Shown: one piece after another, positions 18,011-29,989 of the stretch
How positions within the stretch are numbered: the stretch's first letter is position 1
Layout: every line of letters begins with the position of its first letter
Made by a program: the position numbers and the translations under genes
From: Isoetes taiwanensis
Taxonomy: Eukaryota > Streptophyta > Lycopodiopsida > Isoetales > Isoetaceae
Reading direction: 5' to 3'
DNA: 64,000 nucleotides
Assembly: GCA_021234155.1 (NCBI GenBank)
Contig: JAJEKV010000036.1
Span: forward strand, 11,731,426 to 11,795,425
Notes under the pieces: generated by a model
Told to the model about the DNA's origin: nothing
Databases searched by the model: none
What the model saw: the letters and a program-made list of their open reading frames with translations, nothing else

Positions 18011-20505
18011 GGAGAGAAAACTTAGAAGGAATACCTTAGAACTGGAAAGAGTGCAAAGCCGAGCGCCCGAAGTGTGTCCAAGCATTCCACAATACACTCT
18101 ATTTATATGCCCACCTTATGGGCACCTTGTGTAAATTGGGAACAACACAAGAACACATGTCAAAATATCTAATTCCATATCTAGATGGCATATGGTGACA
18201 ATGATGACAAAAACACATGCCAAAATATTTGGATTTGCAAAATCCACAATGATATGGTTAGGATAGTGGGCAAACATTACATCAACCCTTATTTTCAGAA
18301 CAACACAATAAATATAGGAATATACTTCATCAAAAGATAAATACTCGTGAATTTATTGGTCCAGAGACTAGCTCAGTTTCCATGTAACTCTATAAAGGCT
18401 GTCTTATAAATGCCTTTTTAGGGTACATCTACCAATATAAAGGACCTTTCTTAAATGCTATTTTATATTCGTTAATTGTTATATGTGGGACTGCCAGTGA
18501 CAACACTAAAAAAAGGTTCAAAATTGCTATATGTGTCCAGAAAGAGCACCCGAATCCCATCAAGTGGGAATGGCATAGGATAAGATAGGAACTACAAGGG
18601 AAGGGCATCGCAGGGGAATGGCAGAGCAACTAGCAAGGTGGATAGCTGGTTATGCACCATCTCTTAACTGTATATTCTTTTTATTTCACGACATTGAAAC
18701 GCAAAGCCTCTTAACAACATGTACATGCCACAATGCCTTTAATTCAAGAGGCTGCTGCTACCTTGGCCTCACAGGGAATGCTGGGTTTTTTTTTCTCTAT
18801 TTGACAAAAGTTTTTCCTCTTTGTAGATACTTATCCTAGCTTTGGGGGTTACAAGGATGCTAATACACGGAATTAGAAGCAAAGCCCAGTCTTGAATTTG
18901 TGATTGTATATCTGTTTGATTTTTTGCCTAAGAGTGTCCAGCTGATGGCTTTAAACTGTGTTTCTAAATCTTAAAGGCTACTTATTTTAAATATATAATT
19001 GTTTTTTAGTTTAGTCTATTATCTATGGTCTGCTTTTCGCTGGCAGCCTTGTTAATATTCTACCTAATCCAATAGGCCTTTTACTTCTCCTACTATAACA
19101 TCTTTAATATAGACTTCATTTGTTAATGTATTCTCTGCAAAACTCCTTGGAACAGCTTCAGAATCTTTAATCTCTTTCAGCTATCAAGCTTTTATTTTTC
19201 CTTAGCCTGAATTTTTGCAAAGGATTTTGGTGAAGTAAATTTTGTGTCCTTTAACATGTCAATATTTCTGCAACCACCAAGAATTCTCAGTCTAGAGACA
19301 GCATATGTAGCATTTTTTTATACTTTTCTAGCCTATTCTTTAAGCAATTGCAATGTTGAACTTGCGTAAATTGTCATCCTTGTTTCTCTTTTGCTGGCCA
19401 TTATGTGATGAACCTGTAGTTTGTGGGTCCATCAAAGGTTTAAAACTCAACATGGTAATATTGTGCAAGATTTGATATAGAAGTGACACCATTTGCACAA
19501 CAGGAGCTTTTTGAATAGTGTATGGGAGAAATTTGAGCAGCAAAGATGCTAGTTTGCATCACTATTATTAGGGCATAAGCATGCTACATGTGTCCACTTT
19601 TGAAACCTGTCAAAGTACCTACACTGGGTACTTCGGAAATGGGTTTTGTTTTCTTGTTCTTTCTATGAAAACTAATTTAAAAGTTCAAAATAGAAGTCAA
19701 AAGTATGGTAATATTAAAGGTCAGATAAAGGCAGTACTAATGGAGGTGAAAAGGAATGAATCCAATTTGACACACATTGGTTATTGAGGCCTCATATACA
19801 TACCCAGTACCTAGGGTACTTTTTTAGATATTTTATGATCCCTAAATAATACTTTTTAAAGTACGTTGTAGCATGTTAATGCCCATTAAGCATGCATATT
19901 GTTTTACAGTGCAAATCATCTGCTTTGCAATGCACAAATAGGAACTTTCTATGATTTTATAACTAAGTAATATATGAAATAGTAATTGACTTGAGAAGAC
20001 TAAGAAAACATATTGTGATAATTTATAAAGATAAACAATGCTCATCAAGTTACTAGTTCTATTGCATTAATGGTTACCAGAGATAAATATTATGAGCTGT
20101 TGTCCTGTACAGATTAGTCCTCTAATGCCAAAAATTCATTCTTATATGCTCCTAGCTCTTAGAAACTTATTATGTGCACATGCTGCAATCGCATCACTGT
20201 TGCCATCATGTTTAGAGTGGCCACATAACTAAGGTAAAAATAGACCCTGTACTTTTGCAAAACAGCCCTGTTACAAAAAAGCATTATCACCAAGCACCTC
20301 CTCAGCTCAATGAGTGGTCACTTGCACATTGAAAGCCAAGATCTAGAGGTCTGGAAGCATGCATTTCAAATAGTTACACTTGCAACTGCAACTATAGCCA
20401 TGTAATTTAGGAAGAGTCAAACCTTCACAGTCCTATAAACCATGGGAAACTTGTATCTGCTGGTCTCTTAATACAGGGCTTACACCTACCAAACTCATCG
20501 ACCTC
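18011..20505. other. No gene seen
   Basis: AT-rich sequence with only short frames that show no motifs and no paired splice signals. Confidence 0.4.
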
Positions 20506-20889
20506 TCACTCAGAAACGAAACAAAAGCAGCTATTGCAAACAAATATATCCTTATACATAAATAAATATGGCAGGATACCAAGCTCGGGTTTTTCTTCCA
20601 GAGTATTAGCTAATCCAAGCGAACAAGGTTCATGACTTTCTTGCAGAGTATTCATCAATCCAAAAGAGCCATCTAATTCAAAAGAATCGACCTGCTCATA
20701 CAAGTCAAACTCAAGTTTAGGCAAATCAAAGTCATCCAATGAGCCTTTCCTTGCATCAAGACTGGAAGCATCAGAACCATCACCCAGTTTAGCAATATCA
20801 ACTCCTTCCATGCTAACACTATTGTAACCACCCTGCTCCTCTAAGGAACAAAAAATGCACTCATGGAATTTTCGCTTCCTTGAAGCCAT
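20506..20889 (-). CDS. Hypothetical acidic protein or first exon
   Basis: A 127-codon frame on the minus strand starts MASRKRKFHECIFCSLEEQG. A basic start is followed by an acidic, Leu/Asp-rich stretch with two related units (FGLMNTLQESHEPCSLGLANTLEEKPELG). The last ~25 residues are hydrophobic and Cys/Phe-rich and look like intron read-through after a possible donor GGTATCC near 20,580. I recognise no family. The composition is more protein-like than neighbouring frames, but there is no second exon I can support. It may be the first exon of a small nuclear protein or chance. Confidence 0.25.
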   Translation of the reverse strand: MASRKRKFHECIFCSLEEQGGYNSVSMEGVDIAKLGDGSDASSLDARKGSLDDFDLPKLEFDLYEQVDSFELDGSFGLMNTLQESHEPCSLGLANTLEEKPELGILPYLFMYKDIFVCNSCFCFVSE

Positions 20890-22582
20890 AGCAAGAGACC
20901 CATTGACAGCTTCTAAGATTTATAGGAGCAACACAACCTCTTCTTAAATTATAGAGCATCCAACATTCCCAGGGGCTTGATAGTTCTCTAGAAGTTAATA
21001 TAAGCCATTGAAATTAATTAAACATACCTCAATGCAATTTGGATATACAAACCAGTATTTAGGCCTCTATTTTTCTTCCTTTTTATGAGGAGGACATAAT
21101 ATATACCAATAAGGATTGCTTGAAAAGAAGAGTACTCAGGGGGGAAATTAAGCTCAAATATCTAACAAAGCAAATTTAAAGAATAAGGAGAGCAATTCTA
21201 AGGATTATAGAAAGCTGAAAAAAACAAAATCATGTTCTTATCTGGCTGTCGAACCATAAAGGGAAGGACAACATCTCCTTCAGCATCTCTGAAGCTAGCA
21301 AAAGATTGTGGTCAATGGCATATGCCCTTCTCGACACGATTCTGCATAAATGGGAAAGACAACATCTCAGGGATGATCTAGTGTATGAAATGAAGATGAA
21401 TGGAATTTAAAATTGAGAACAAATATGCCATGCAATCAATATTATATGCACTTTTCATCAAACCTTGAAGCATCTGTGAAGCTAACAAAAGTTTTTGGGA
21501 AGTCCTTATGCTTGGAGATGGCCTACTCGACATGAAACTCTGGCAGTTGTCCAACACCTGTTCATAAAGAGCACAAAAAACGATATATAGCCGTGTATGA
21601 AAGTAACTGCTCATATTTGGAGTTGATCCATGAATCGGCTTTGCAAGAACTAATAATGTCTAATCCAACATGCATCCCATGCAATCAAATCGTTAACAGA
21701 ACAAAATTATGTAAAGTATGTCAACTTCACGTTGTAACCTTTATCTGCTTCGAGTTTAGAATAGAAGGCGTAGCTAGTCATCGATGGGCCACACATATTT
21801 TGAAAGGCACGTATTCTAGTTTATCCAATAAGCGTGAATTGAGCTGTGTCCCTAATGGTCTGTAGCATCAATCATGCCTGTATTGGCCGATTTAGGGCAA
21901 ACAGAAACCAATTTTAAACTTGATGCATCCCTGCCCCTGCTTGTTGGAAGGAGAAGCGAACACACCTAGAAGAAGATACGCCTGCCGGAATAGGAGAACG
22001 TAGCATCGATGCTGAAGAACTTTTACAATGAAACCCACTTTTGACCTGCATGGTAACACAGCATATAGCTGAAGCTTCAACTCAAAAATACGAATTTCCA
22101 AATCATAGGAAAATGCACACACCAATTTTTGGAATACCGGAAGTTTTTTCCTGCAGTTAAAAGCTTCAAAACCTTAGGACATCAACTTGAAAAAAAAAAA
22201 AACTAAAAAAATTTCCACTTGTCGGAAAAACCAAATTTAAACAATAGATAGATAGATAGATAGATAGTGCGGAAAAAACTTCACCTCTTTTACTTAAGTG
22301 GCAGACTCCTATTTGGATACTTCTCAAAATAAGACAGTAGTGTGAAAAGGGCCTAATTTTATCACTTAAATTGCATGGCTAGGAAGATCTTTGGTTTGAC
22401 GAATTATTCAATACAGTTCAAAAAATCGGATAAGTAATCCCCATAAAATCTCCCCACAAAATAGAATAGAATAGAATAGAAAGAATCATCGGAAGTGGAC
22501 CAAAGTTTAATGGTTAAGATGAAGTCCATTTCTTTTGTATGTTCCACGTTAAAAATCAGTTTGTGGAGTGAATTTTTATGGG
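20890..22582. other. No gene seen; short microsatellites
   Basis: AT-rich DNA with (GATA)n at about 22,241-22,267 and (AATAG)n at about 22,461-22,483. Frames at 21378-21614, 21593-21865 and 21892-22125 have no recognisable features. Confidence 0.5.
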
Positions 22583-22753
22583 GTAGATAACGTCCTCCCT
22601 CGAGGCGTTATGGCCCAGGAAAATGGCTGAGTGGCCATGTGGCTAGGAATTCGAGGTCGTGCGGCGGTTTTGGCCGAGGAATTTCTCGCCACATGGGCCG
22701 AGGAGGCCATTTTCATGGGCCATAACCCTGCAGGGGAGGACGTTATCACCTTA
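22583..22753. mobile_element. Fold-back element with ~65 bp inverted arms
   Basis: The left arm (GATAACGTCCTCCC... to about 22,650) is the near reverse complement of the right arm (about 22,690 to ...GGGAGGACGTTATC at 22,748). Further pairing includes GCGTTATGGCCCAGGAAAATGGC against its partner CCATTTTCATGGGCCATAAC. The whole unit would fold into one hairpin of about 170 bases with a short loop. It has no coding capacity beyond a shadow frame. No target duplication is clear, so the transposon family is unknown. A small-RNA hairpin is an alternative. Confidence 0.65.
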
Positions 22754-22904
22754 ACGCCCCTGGCCGAGGCATTTGGCGAGCGCCATAGCCAAGCCAGCGT
22801 ACCGCGACCGTGATTAGGCAAGAAAAATGCACCTGCTGCAAATTTTTGTTCTCTGTAATGTTTCTTCTGGGCATTTTGGGTCTCAAATCCTGCTGAAGAT
22901 GCAT

Positions 22905-23045
22905 TTTGGATTTTCAGTAGAAGGCCTATAGTCCAAAAGGGGGCAATATCTCATTTTCTTCAGGCATTTGATGCTCTCCAGATTTTCATTAGGAGGCCCG
23001 TAGTCCAAACAGGGCAAAATCTCATTTTCTTCAAGCATCTGTAAG
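22905..23045. repeat. Tandem duplication of ~75 bp
   Basis: The block with AGGCCTATAGTCCAAAAGGG and ATCTCATTTTCTTCAGGCAT (22,905-22,970) is repeated with a few changes at 22,980-23,043 (AGGCCCGTAGTCCAAACAGG, ATCTCATTTTCTTCAAGCAT). Confidence 0.75.
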
Positions 23046-23539
23046 ATTTCACTCCGGTTTTCTCACGAAGCTTTTTTCTGCTCTGTTCTTGTCGTCAAAA
23101 TTATTGCTTTGTGCCTAACGAACAAGGCAACAAGTTTACTCTGTTCAGCTTCTATGCTCTGCCTTAAGCTGTATATGCAAAAATAAAGCTTAATCTCTTC
23201 GTTCAAACTAAAAGCAGGGCTCAGCATTCTTCCATAAGCTTTTTTCTTCGACCAACAGCGAGAAACAGAGGCCCGAGCTCTTGTTTAAAAATGCATGCAA
23301 CAAACACGTCTTACATCAAAAAATCGATTTTTTCGCAAAGACGCCTCGCTATCTTGAGGTATCTCGCCTGTTTACATTTCTTCTATGATTAAGTGCTTTG
23401 TAAATGCAGAGTTCTGAGTTACACCATTGTAGACCATTTGCTTCCTTCAAAAATCACCTGCTCCCTTTGGGTCGGCAAGCATACATGCAAATCTGTATAA
23501 AAAACAGGCAGAAGCACAATTAGCACATCATCAAAATTC

Positions 23540-23895
23540 AGTCACATGAGAAGCCGGCTGCTTGGAGGTCTGGCTATGGCTTGGAGGCCTGGCTATAGGC
23601 CGGAGGCCTGGCTATGGCGGCCGTATGCGAAGGATCGACCACGGGCGGAGTGCCCAAAAAAAATATTTCGTGGCAGCAGAGGATGTTATGGACATAACAT
23701 TCTTGTTATGGTCATAACAATTTTGGCCCAAATTGTTACTGGATATAACCTCTTAGAATAGACGGCTGGGATTTAATCCTAGGGCTAAATGCAGAGGCCA
23801 AGGACTGTTAAGGAGTTTTTGCCGTGAACTAAACATATGAATTCCTCCATTAATAAATTTTTATGGAGTTTTTGCCGTGAACTAAACACATCCAT
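23540..23895. repeat. Short repeats and palindromes downstream of SCE1
   Basis: Three tandem units of GGAGGCCTGGCTATGGC type lie at 23,562-23,620. Two near-palindromes built on GTTATGG(A/T)CATAAC lie at 23,686-23,720. A direct repeat of GGAGTTTTTGCCGTGAACTA occurs at 23,811-23,830 and 23,866-23,885. The origin is unclear; these look like decayed transposon ends. Confidence 0.6.
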
Positions 23896-24322
23896 CCAGT
23901 ATATTTGGAGATATGAAATGCTCATCGTTTACTCACGTGAATTGTAGAGTTGGAAGTGTCCTTAGAGTTGACAGGGTCCTTAAAAGATCCTATTACAAGG
24001 ACTTCAAAAATAAAGAAGAGATTGACAATGCATTATACATTTTCATAAAGAAATCATACAAACACAGCCTGAACTTAGCATTTTATGCACACTAAGGAGA
24101 GGACTTTGTAAAGAAAATCATTGATGCCATCCAGCTTCTTCTTGATAATGTCAATTTTATAGTACCAGGTTTTGTCAGTCCTGTAAGAGATTTGGCTCTA
24201 CTTATACCATTTTACAATGGTCTTCTATAAGAAAGAAAAGTAAAAAGAGTCCAGGTTAACATGTGCCATGTTCAAAATGACAAAAGCTTATTGTTCTGCG
24301 GCAACCATTGCTAGACCTTCCA

Positions 24323-25537
24323 TTATACTGGAGGTGGATATATCTTAGATTGTTGTTTCACCCTCCGCTTATATTCATCAGGATCCTGCAAGGGAAAATT
24401 CATGCATCAAACTATGAATGAGTCAACATGCTACCAACTATTACCAGTGCCTACCTGAATGAAAAGCTGATAAGCTTCTGTCTGAGCTGGATCTGCGGGA
24501 TTCGGTGCATCAAGAAGCTCTTGAATTCCAACAAGAATTTGCTTCACTGTGATGGCTGGTCTCCAGCCCTGCACCCTTGCAAGTTAGATGTATGCTAGAC
24601 ATGACCACATCCACTAAGAACTTTACTCACAGAATCCTCATTGAGAATGGAGAGACACACTGTTCCTGAAGGATAAACATTGGGATGGAAAAACCCTGCT
24701 GGGAACTTGCACTTTGGAGGTTTGCTCGGATAGTCCTCTGTGAAATGAATGGCAAGAGGAAAATACCCTCCTTCCCAATCAGTCTGCAGCAGAAGCAGAT
24801 CCTCAAGAAGTTAAGGTATAGAGTGGTCTAAAGCATAAAGTAAATGAAATTAACATTCTGTGCATAGCAGTGTACGAAATTGAAACATCAATAGATACTG
24901 CAGGTATCTGAATGTCCTAGAACACTAATTATACAGCAAAACATTTCATTTGGTATCATAGAACAAAAACGTTCAAACATGTAAAAGTGGTTTTAAGCGT
25001 TATTAATTCGACAAGAATAGTCGATCAAAAGAGAAAACTGAAATGCTTACCCCCGCTTTGCCTGGTAGAATGCACTGCCAGATCATCAGGTTTACAGATC
25101 CATCAGGTTGGCTGTCTGGCCTGGCCACAAATCCCTGGGAAAAGAAGTAAAACTTCTAATTAAACTGCTCTTTTTCACCTAGTGCACAACACACTTCACA
25201 TATTTTTTTTCGAATCTGAAAGCTACAACCTTAAACTTCCAAAACCTTCGTATTAGGCATATACACATGACACAAAAAACGAGGGGCAATCTAAGAATTT
25301 TTGCAGTAATTAGAGACAGCAAAAAAACGGCTTTTGGGTAAAAAGCAAGCTCTGAATCTCCAAAAACTAGCTGGTTTAGGGACCGAATGGTTAAGGGGTG
25401 GACTTGCTAGTACGAAAAATCCTCTTTGCAACCAAAAAATTTCAAACTAAAACCAGTCTACTTACATGGGGATGATTTTTACGCCAAGCCTTGCGCTCTT
25501 CTGCCAAGCGGCCTCTTGCAATGCCTCCTCCGGACAT
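24323..25537 (-). CDS. SCE1: SUMO-conjugating enzyme E2 (SCE1/UBC9), five exons
   Basis: It transfers SUMO from the E1 SAE1/2 to substrate lysines, in nucleus and cytoplasm. The coding exons are 25537-25466, 25134-25051, 24783-24631, 24568-24455 and 24385-24323. All junctions are GT-AG, all introns are phase 0, and the product is 161 residues, as in other plant SCE1 proteins. Residues 10-20 carry [11 protein letters not shown], the UBC9-specific basic N-terminal helix that binds SUMO. The HPN motif lies in [10 protein letters not shown], and the catalytic Cys is residue 95 in [21 protein letters not shown] and [19 protein letters not shown] are also typical. The C-terminus is KIYPPPV. There are no stops or frameshifts. 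It is the only clearly intact host gene in the window. UTRs and promoter are not determined. Confidence 0.96.
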
Positions 25538-26459
25538 GGCTGAAGAGGAGGGCGATCGACGGCTCCTCCGGCGTGCCAATAGAATGAGTGCCGACCATAA
25601 TTGGCGGTACCTTTAGGCTGCAGGTTCGCCATATTTCCGGTGCGGAATTTCTATGGCTCGCCCTTAATGGATGACTATGAAAACACTTTTTGAAACCACA
25701 GTGGTCTAAAGCTTTCCTTTTTCAATCTAAAATGTCTCATTATTTGATTCGTTCAAAACTTGGCCTTTGCATTTTTGTCCTTTTGAGACTGCTCGTATAT
25801 TGTGTTTCTTGCAATTTTTTAGTGCACTTCCCGTTTTCCAGATCTAGAGCTCATCCCTCCATTGTTGTTTGGCAAAGATCTATTCTTATGCTTCTCACAA
25901 CATTATCAATGGCAGATCATACATAGATAAGTCAGAAGATATGGATTGTTCTAATTAATGCTGAGCTTGTTGTCTTTATATTGAAAGGAGGTAGCTTGAT
26001 ATGTGGATTCGATGTGACGGCAACAACAAAAGTATTGAGTCTATGGGAACTCAAAGATACCGCTTGGCTATTTAAATAAATAACTAAACTTAAGGAAGAG
26101 AATTAAGGAATTAATAAATGGACATTGTTAATGTATCTGATCAAGGGGGTTTGATATAGAAACGTGGGATACTTCTTCCTGAAGAAGAGAGGCTTCTAAA
26201 GCTTATGGGAGCTTCTGGACATAATTCTGACATGGGACCCCTGTGGATCTGATAAGATGCATGAAGCATGTTCTAGATGAATTAATAAGTTAATAGATCT
26301 AGTAGACGTAATTGACAAGGCGTGCTCTCTTTGTGAAAGGGTTCTAGGGATTTAGCCCAATTTGTGGATAATAAAGGAATTGGTATGTGGTTATCATGAT
26401 GTCCTAGAAAGAGCTTCCCTAAGGGAGGGAAAGTTAGGTTTCTATATGCTTCGGTTAAA
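25538..26459. other. SCE1 upstream region; no other gene seen
   Basis: 25,538-25,660 is the likely 5' UTR and proximal promoter of the minus-strand SCE1 gene (GC-rich near the start codon). No clear TATA box was identified. From 25,660 to 26,459 there are only broken frames. Confidence 0.4.
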
Positions 26460-26680
26460 TGATATATGTATGAGGTGCCAATCCAAGCTTACATAAGTGT
26501 AACTAAATGTACAGTAGGTCTAGCATTCACACAGGAGCAAAATATAATCTCATTTGCCAACAATTTGTGGTCTGATGCTGAGCAAAGGTATGCAAGGCTG
26601 GAGAAGAGTGCAGCAGTAATTATGTTCCTGCAACAAATTATTAAAATCAATAAAGTTATCCACCCTCGTCTTTGACAACT
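26460..26680 (+). pseudogene. Ty3/Gypsy RNase H-like fragment
   Basis: The frame from 26,466 contains VPIQAYISVTKCTVGLAFTQ and LWSDAEQRYARLEKSAAVIM. These resemble the start of the Gypsy RNase H domain and its 'SDAEQRYxxxEKE' motif. About 70 residues only, with no flanking RT or LTRs. It runs directly into the aspartic-protease piece. Confidence 0.5.
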
Positions 26681-27228
26681 CTGATTTTCCTTATGACTAC
26701 ATGATTATGGCATTGCTTAAGAATAAGGCCTTTCTATACCTCTACTATTTACCTACTCGTGGAATCAGCATTGGCAACATAACCTTGCCTATTTATCAAG
26801 CATGACATCGGATAGACGAAGTGTTGGAATGATTGTAGATACTGGTGCTGCTCTTATCGAACTAATTCCTTCTACTTTTGAAAGCTTCATTGCTATATTT
26901 GAAAGGCAAATAGATTCTTATATTAACAGAAAGACACTTGTTTAAGCAACTTAACTATGTGCAATGCTATGATCTTGAAGATGACGTATTATTTCCTAAG
27001 GTTGCTATGGTTTTCAAAAATGGATTTCAACTGGAGCTCCCAACAGAACATATTATTTTTTATCGGGATCATTATGGTTTCTGCCTAGCTTTTCTGCCAA
27101 TAGGAACTCCATGGAATATATTAGGTCCTTCCTACCCAAACATCAATAAAATAAAGAGATACTTCCTAAGAAGGTTCTTTTCGAGTGATAGTTCTATTGA
27201 TCAACAAATTGAATTGAAATTCAAGTGA
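26681..27228 (+). pseudogene. Aspartic protease (nepenthesin type) C-terminal fragment
   Basis: On the plus strand, unlike the three related copies nearby. In broken frames it reads DDSDFPYDYT-like sequence, YYLPTRGISIGN and MIVDTGAALIELIPSTFES, the second catalytic Asp-Thr-Gly. After a stop it continues QCYDLEDDVLFPKVAMVF and LELPTEHIIFY, ending GTPWNILG, which is the C-terminal lobe of plant A1 proteases. Frameshifts near 26,800 and 26,940 make it a pseudogene. It is the only copy here that keeps the C-terminal lobe. Confidence 0.75.
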
Positions 27229-27760
27229 TACTTATTTGCAGACAGTCGTAACTTAATTGAGAAAGAGATGGCAAACAAGAGATGATATATTTAGCAAAAT
27301 TTGGACTTATTCAAATCTGATAGATGTGCTTCAAGGATGTCATGATAAGATTATATATATTTTTAACTTTATTGATTTTAATAATTTGTTCAGTTTATCT
27401 TCAAATCAAAAGTATGACGGAAACTAAAGTATAAAATTGCTTTCTAGACCAGTATTCACTTTAATCTATTTAGAATTACATTCTCATAAACTCTGTGTGA
27501 TTAAAATATTACTTTTTTAACATATTTTAAAAAGATAATTTTAGATTGAAATTGAATACCTTTATGCTTTAATAATAACTATTGAATAGTTTATTGTTAA
27601 TGAAATAAAATATATTAAAAACTAGTCAATAATAAACTCAACTTAAAACTTTTCTTAAAGTATTTTCAAAAGTATAAACATTTGTAAATTGTGAAATTGT
27701 TATAATAGTTTTAAGTCAATCGCTTATCAAACCAGCAGATTTCATTTAGAATTACTAACT
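27133..27760. repeat. AT-rich repeat block, copy 1
   Basis: It starts at ACCCAAACATCAATAAAAT and carries landmarks such as TCAAGGATGTCATGATAAGA and TTAAGTCAATCGCTTATCAA. The same block recurs at 28,466-29,360 and 30,785-31,606. Here it follows the plus-strand protease end and may have been its 3' flank. Confidence 0.85.
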
Positions 27761-27765
27761 TTTAT

Positions 27766-28450
27766 CTCTAGTTATTCTTTCTTGAAAGCATGCAATAATA
27801 CAAAACAATAATTGAAAAACATGCCACACTCCAACAATCCTCTAGCAATGAAGCTTTCAAAAGTAGAAGGAGTTAGCTCGGTAAGAGCAGCACCAATATC
27901 TACAATCATCCCAACACTTCGTCCATCCGATGTCATGCTCGATATAAGCAAGGTTATGTCGCCAATGCTGATTCCACGAATAGGCAAATAGTAGAGGTAT
28001 AGAAAGACTTTATTCTTAAGCAATGCTATAATCGTGTAGTCATAAGGAAAATCAGAGTCGTCAAAGACGAGTGTAGAGCTTGATCTGGAGTGATAAGAGG
28101 GAAGGCAATATGAAAACATCCCACTGAAATCAAGCTGTTTTGCAATTGATAATGACAAGTCTTGTCCCATTTCTAATACTCAATCATCATCTCTTTCTAC
28201 ATTAGAACTAATTCCATGGCCAAAAGTAGCAAGTGATGAATCCTCTGAATAATCAAATGTTAGTGTGTCTTTGATCAATATGATCTTCACACTCTTCTTA
28301 TTTACATAGTCTATACTAGTTTGACATCCACCATCAGCTGTGCAAGAGGGACCTCTATAGTTTAATAGATCTTGGTAGAAGATTGAATTGCAGTTTACTT
28401 GATAGCTATCCATGTTATCGCAGTCCCTGTATCTAAAGTAAGTTTCAGGT
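27766..28450 (-). pseudogene. Aspartic protease pseudogene, copy A
   Basis: On the minus strand, LTLDTGTAITWI (first catalytic Asp, about 28,410-28,445) is followed after a frameshift by a Cys-bearing segment (CTADGGCQTS) and ATFGHGISSNVERDDD. A stop follows, then MGQDLSLSIAKQLDFSG, MFSYCLPSYHSRSSSTLVF, YYLPIRGISIGDITL and GMIVDIGAALTELTPSTF. The second active-site motif reads Asp-Ile-Gly instead of Asp-Thr-Gly. Plant nepenthesin/CND41-type proteases are secreted or plastid endopeptidases. This copy lacks a start, signal peptide and C-terminal lobe. Confidence 0.78.
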
Positions 28451-28465
28451 GAGTATTTCTAGGTC

Positions 28466-29365
28466 CTACCCAAACATCAATAAAATGAATAGATACTTCC
28501 TAAGAAGGTTCTTTTCGAGTGATAGTTCTATTGTCCAACAAATTTGAATTGAAATTCAAGTGATACTTATTTGCAGACAGTCGTAACTCTAATGAGAAAG
28601 AGATGGCAAACAAGAGATGAAATATTTAGCAAAATTTGGACTTATTCAAATCTGATAGATGTGCTTCAAGGATGTCATGATAAGATTGTATATATTTTTT
28701 ACTTTATTGATTTTAATAATTTGTTATGACGTAAACTAAAGTATAAAATTGCTTTCTAAATCAGTATTCACTTTAATCTGTTTAGAATTAAATTCTCATA
28801 AACTCTGTGTGATTAAAATATTACTTTTTTAACATATTTTAAGAAGATAATTTTAGATTGAAATTGAATACCTTTATGCTTTAATAATAACTATTGAATA
28901 ATTTATTGTTAATGAAATAAAATATATTGAAACTAATCAATAATAAACTCAACTTAAAACTTTTCTTAAAGTATTTTCAAAAGTATAAACATTTGTAAAT
29001 TGTGAAATTATTATAATAGTTTTAAGTCAATCGCTTATCAAACCATCAGATTTCATTTAGAAATTATCACGATTGCCAGATTTTAAATTTGTTAAATCAC
29101 TTAAAATTGAAATTTTATGTTCTTGAAATGTCTAAATAGATTTAAGTGAAAATTAGTTTGGAAAACAATTTTATTCTTTGATAACCATTATAGTTTTGAT
29201 TTAAAGATAAACTTATATAATTAAAATCTATAAATATGATAACAATCAAGAAAATAATACATATATTCTTTAATGGTATCCTTGAAGTGTTATCTATCAA
29301 ATCTGGATAAGTCTATGTTTTGTTGAATATATTATAGAGGGATATGATAACCTACAAAATTATGT
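28466..29365. repeat. AT-rich repeat block, copy 2 (long form)
   Basis: Near-identical to 27,133-27,760 at first, then extends through AAATTATCACGATTGCCAGA to the shared end TATAGAGGGATATGATAACC. It joins the 5' end of protease copy A head to tail. Confidence 0.85.
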
Positions 29366-29989
29366 ATATGGCATATGTCACATAGGACACGTGTTGTGTC
29401 ATATAGGGGCATATGTGTCACTTTATATATATAATGTGAGTGGCATACCATGTACGTAACTTATGTCATATAGGTGTCATGTGACATATTTTATGTCATA
29501 CAAGAAAGTTGATGGATTATACCTGTTGAAGTGAATTGCTCCTATTGCAGGACTATCTAGCCAAGTTTTAAATGCGTGTTTAATGCATGTTTAAGTCTGT
29601 TTAAATGTTTAAAAGCAAGTTTCTCTGAGCTCAAATATGCTTTTCTAACATTTTAAGAGATGTGTTTGCACTCTTATGGCTCTCTTCTTTTCAATACAGA
29701 CAACAATCACTAAGAGTGAGAACATATGCATGGGATAAAGCCAACTCAGATGAAACAATAAGAACTGTAGTGCTGAGGAAAAAAGGCAGCTGTTAATATA
29801 GAAAATAAAATAAAGAAAATGAAATACTATATCACAGTAGCAAATTTGTGCCGGGTGATGGAACAAATTGATGTGAAATGATTCTTACTTGGCACATGTA
29901 CCATATCTGTCAGTTGAAAGATCCTTTGAATCAAATGGAAAGTTTCAAAACAATATGATTAAAAAGCACCATTAAAATTTGCTAACTAA
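29366..29989. other. No gene seen; ATAGG/GTCAT-rich patch
   Basis: 29,370-29,510 is a run of short imperfect GTCATATAGG and GGCATATGTC units that could fold on itself. No coding signal was found up to the next protease copy. Confidence 0.45.

Noticed and set aside
18618-18839. Plus-strand 73-codon frame as a small gene
   Set aside because: No motif, no splice or promoter context, and typical length for chance in this sequence.
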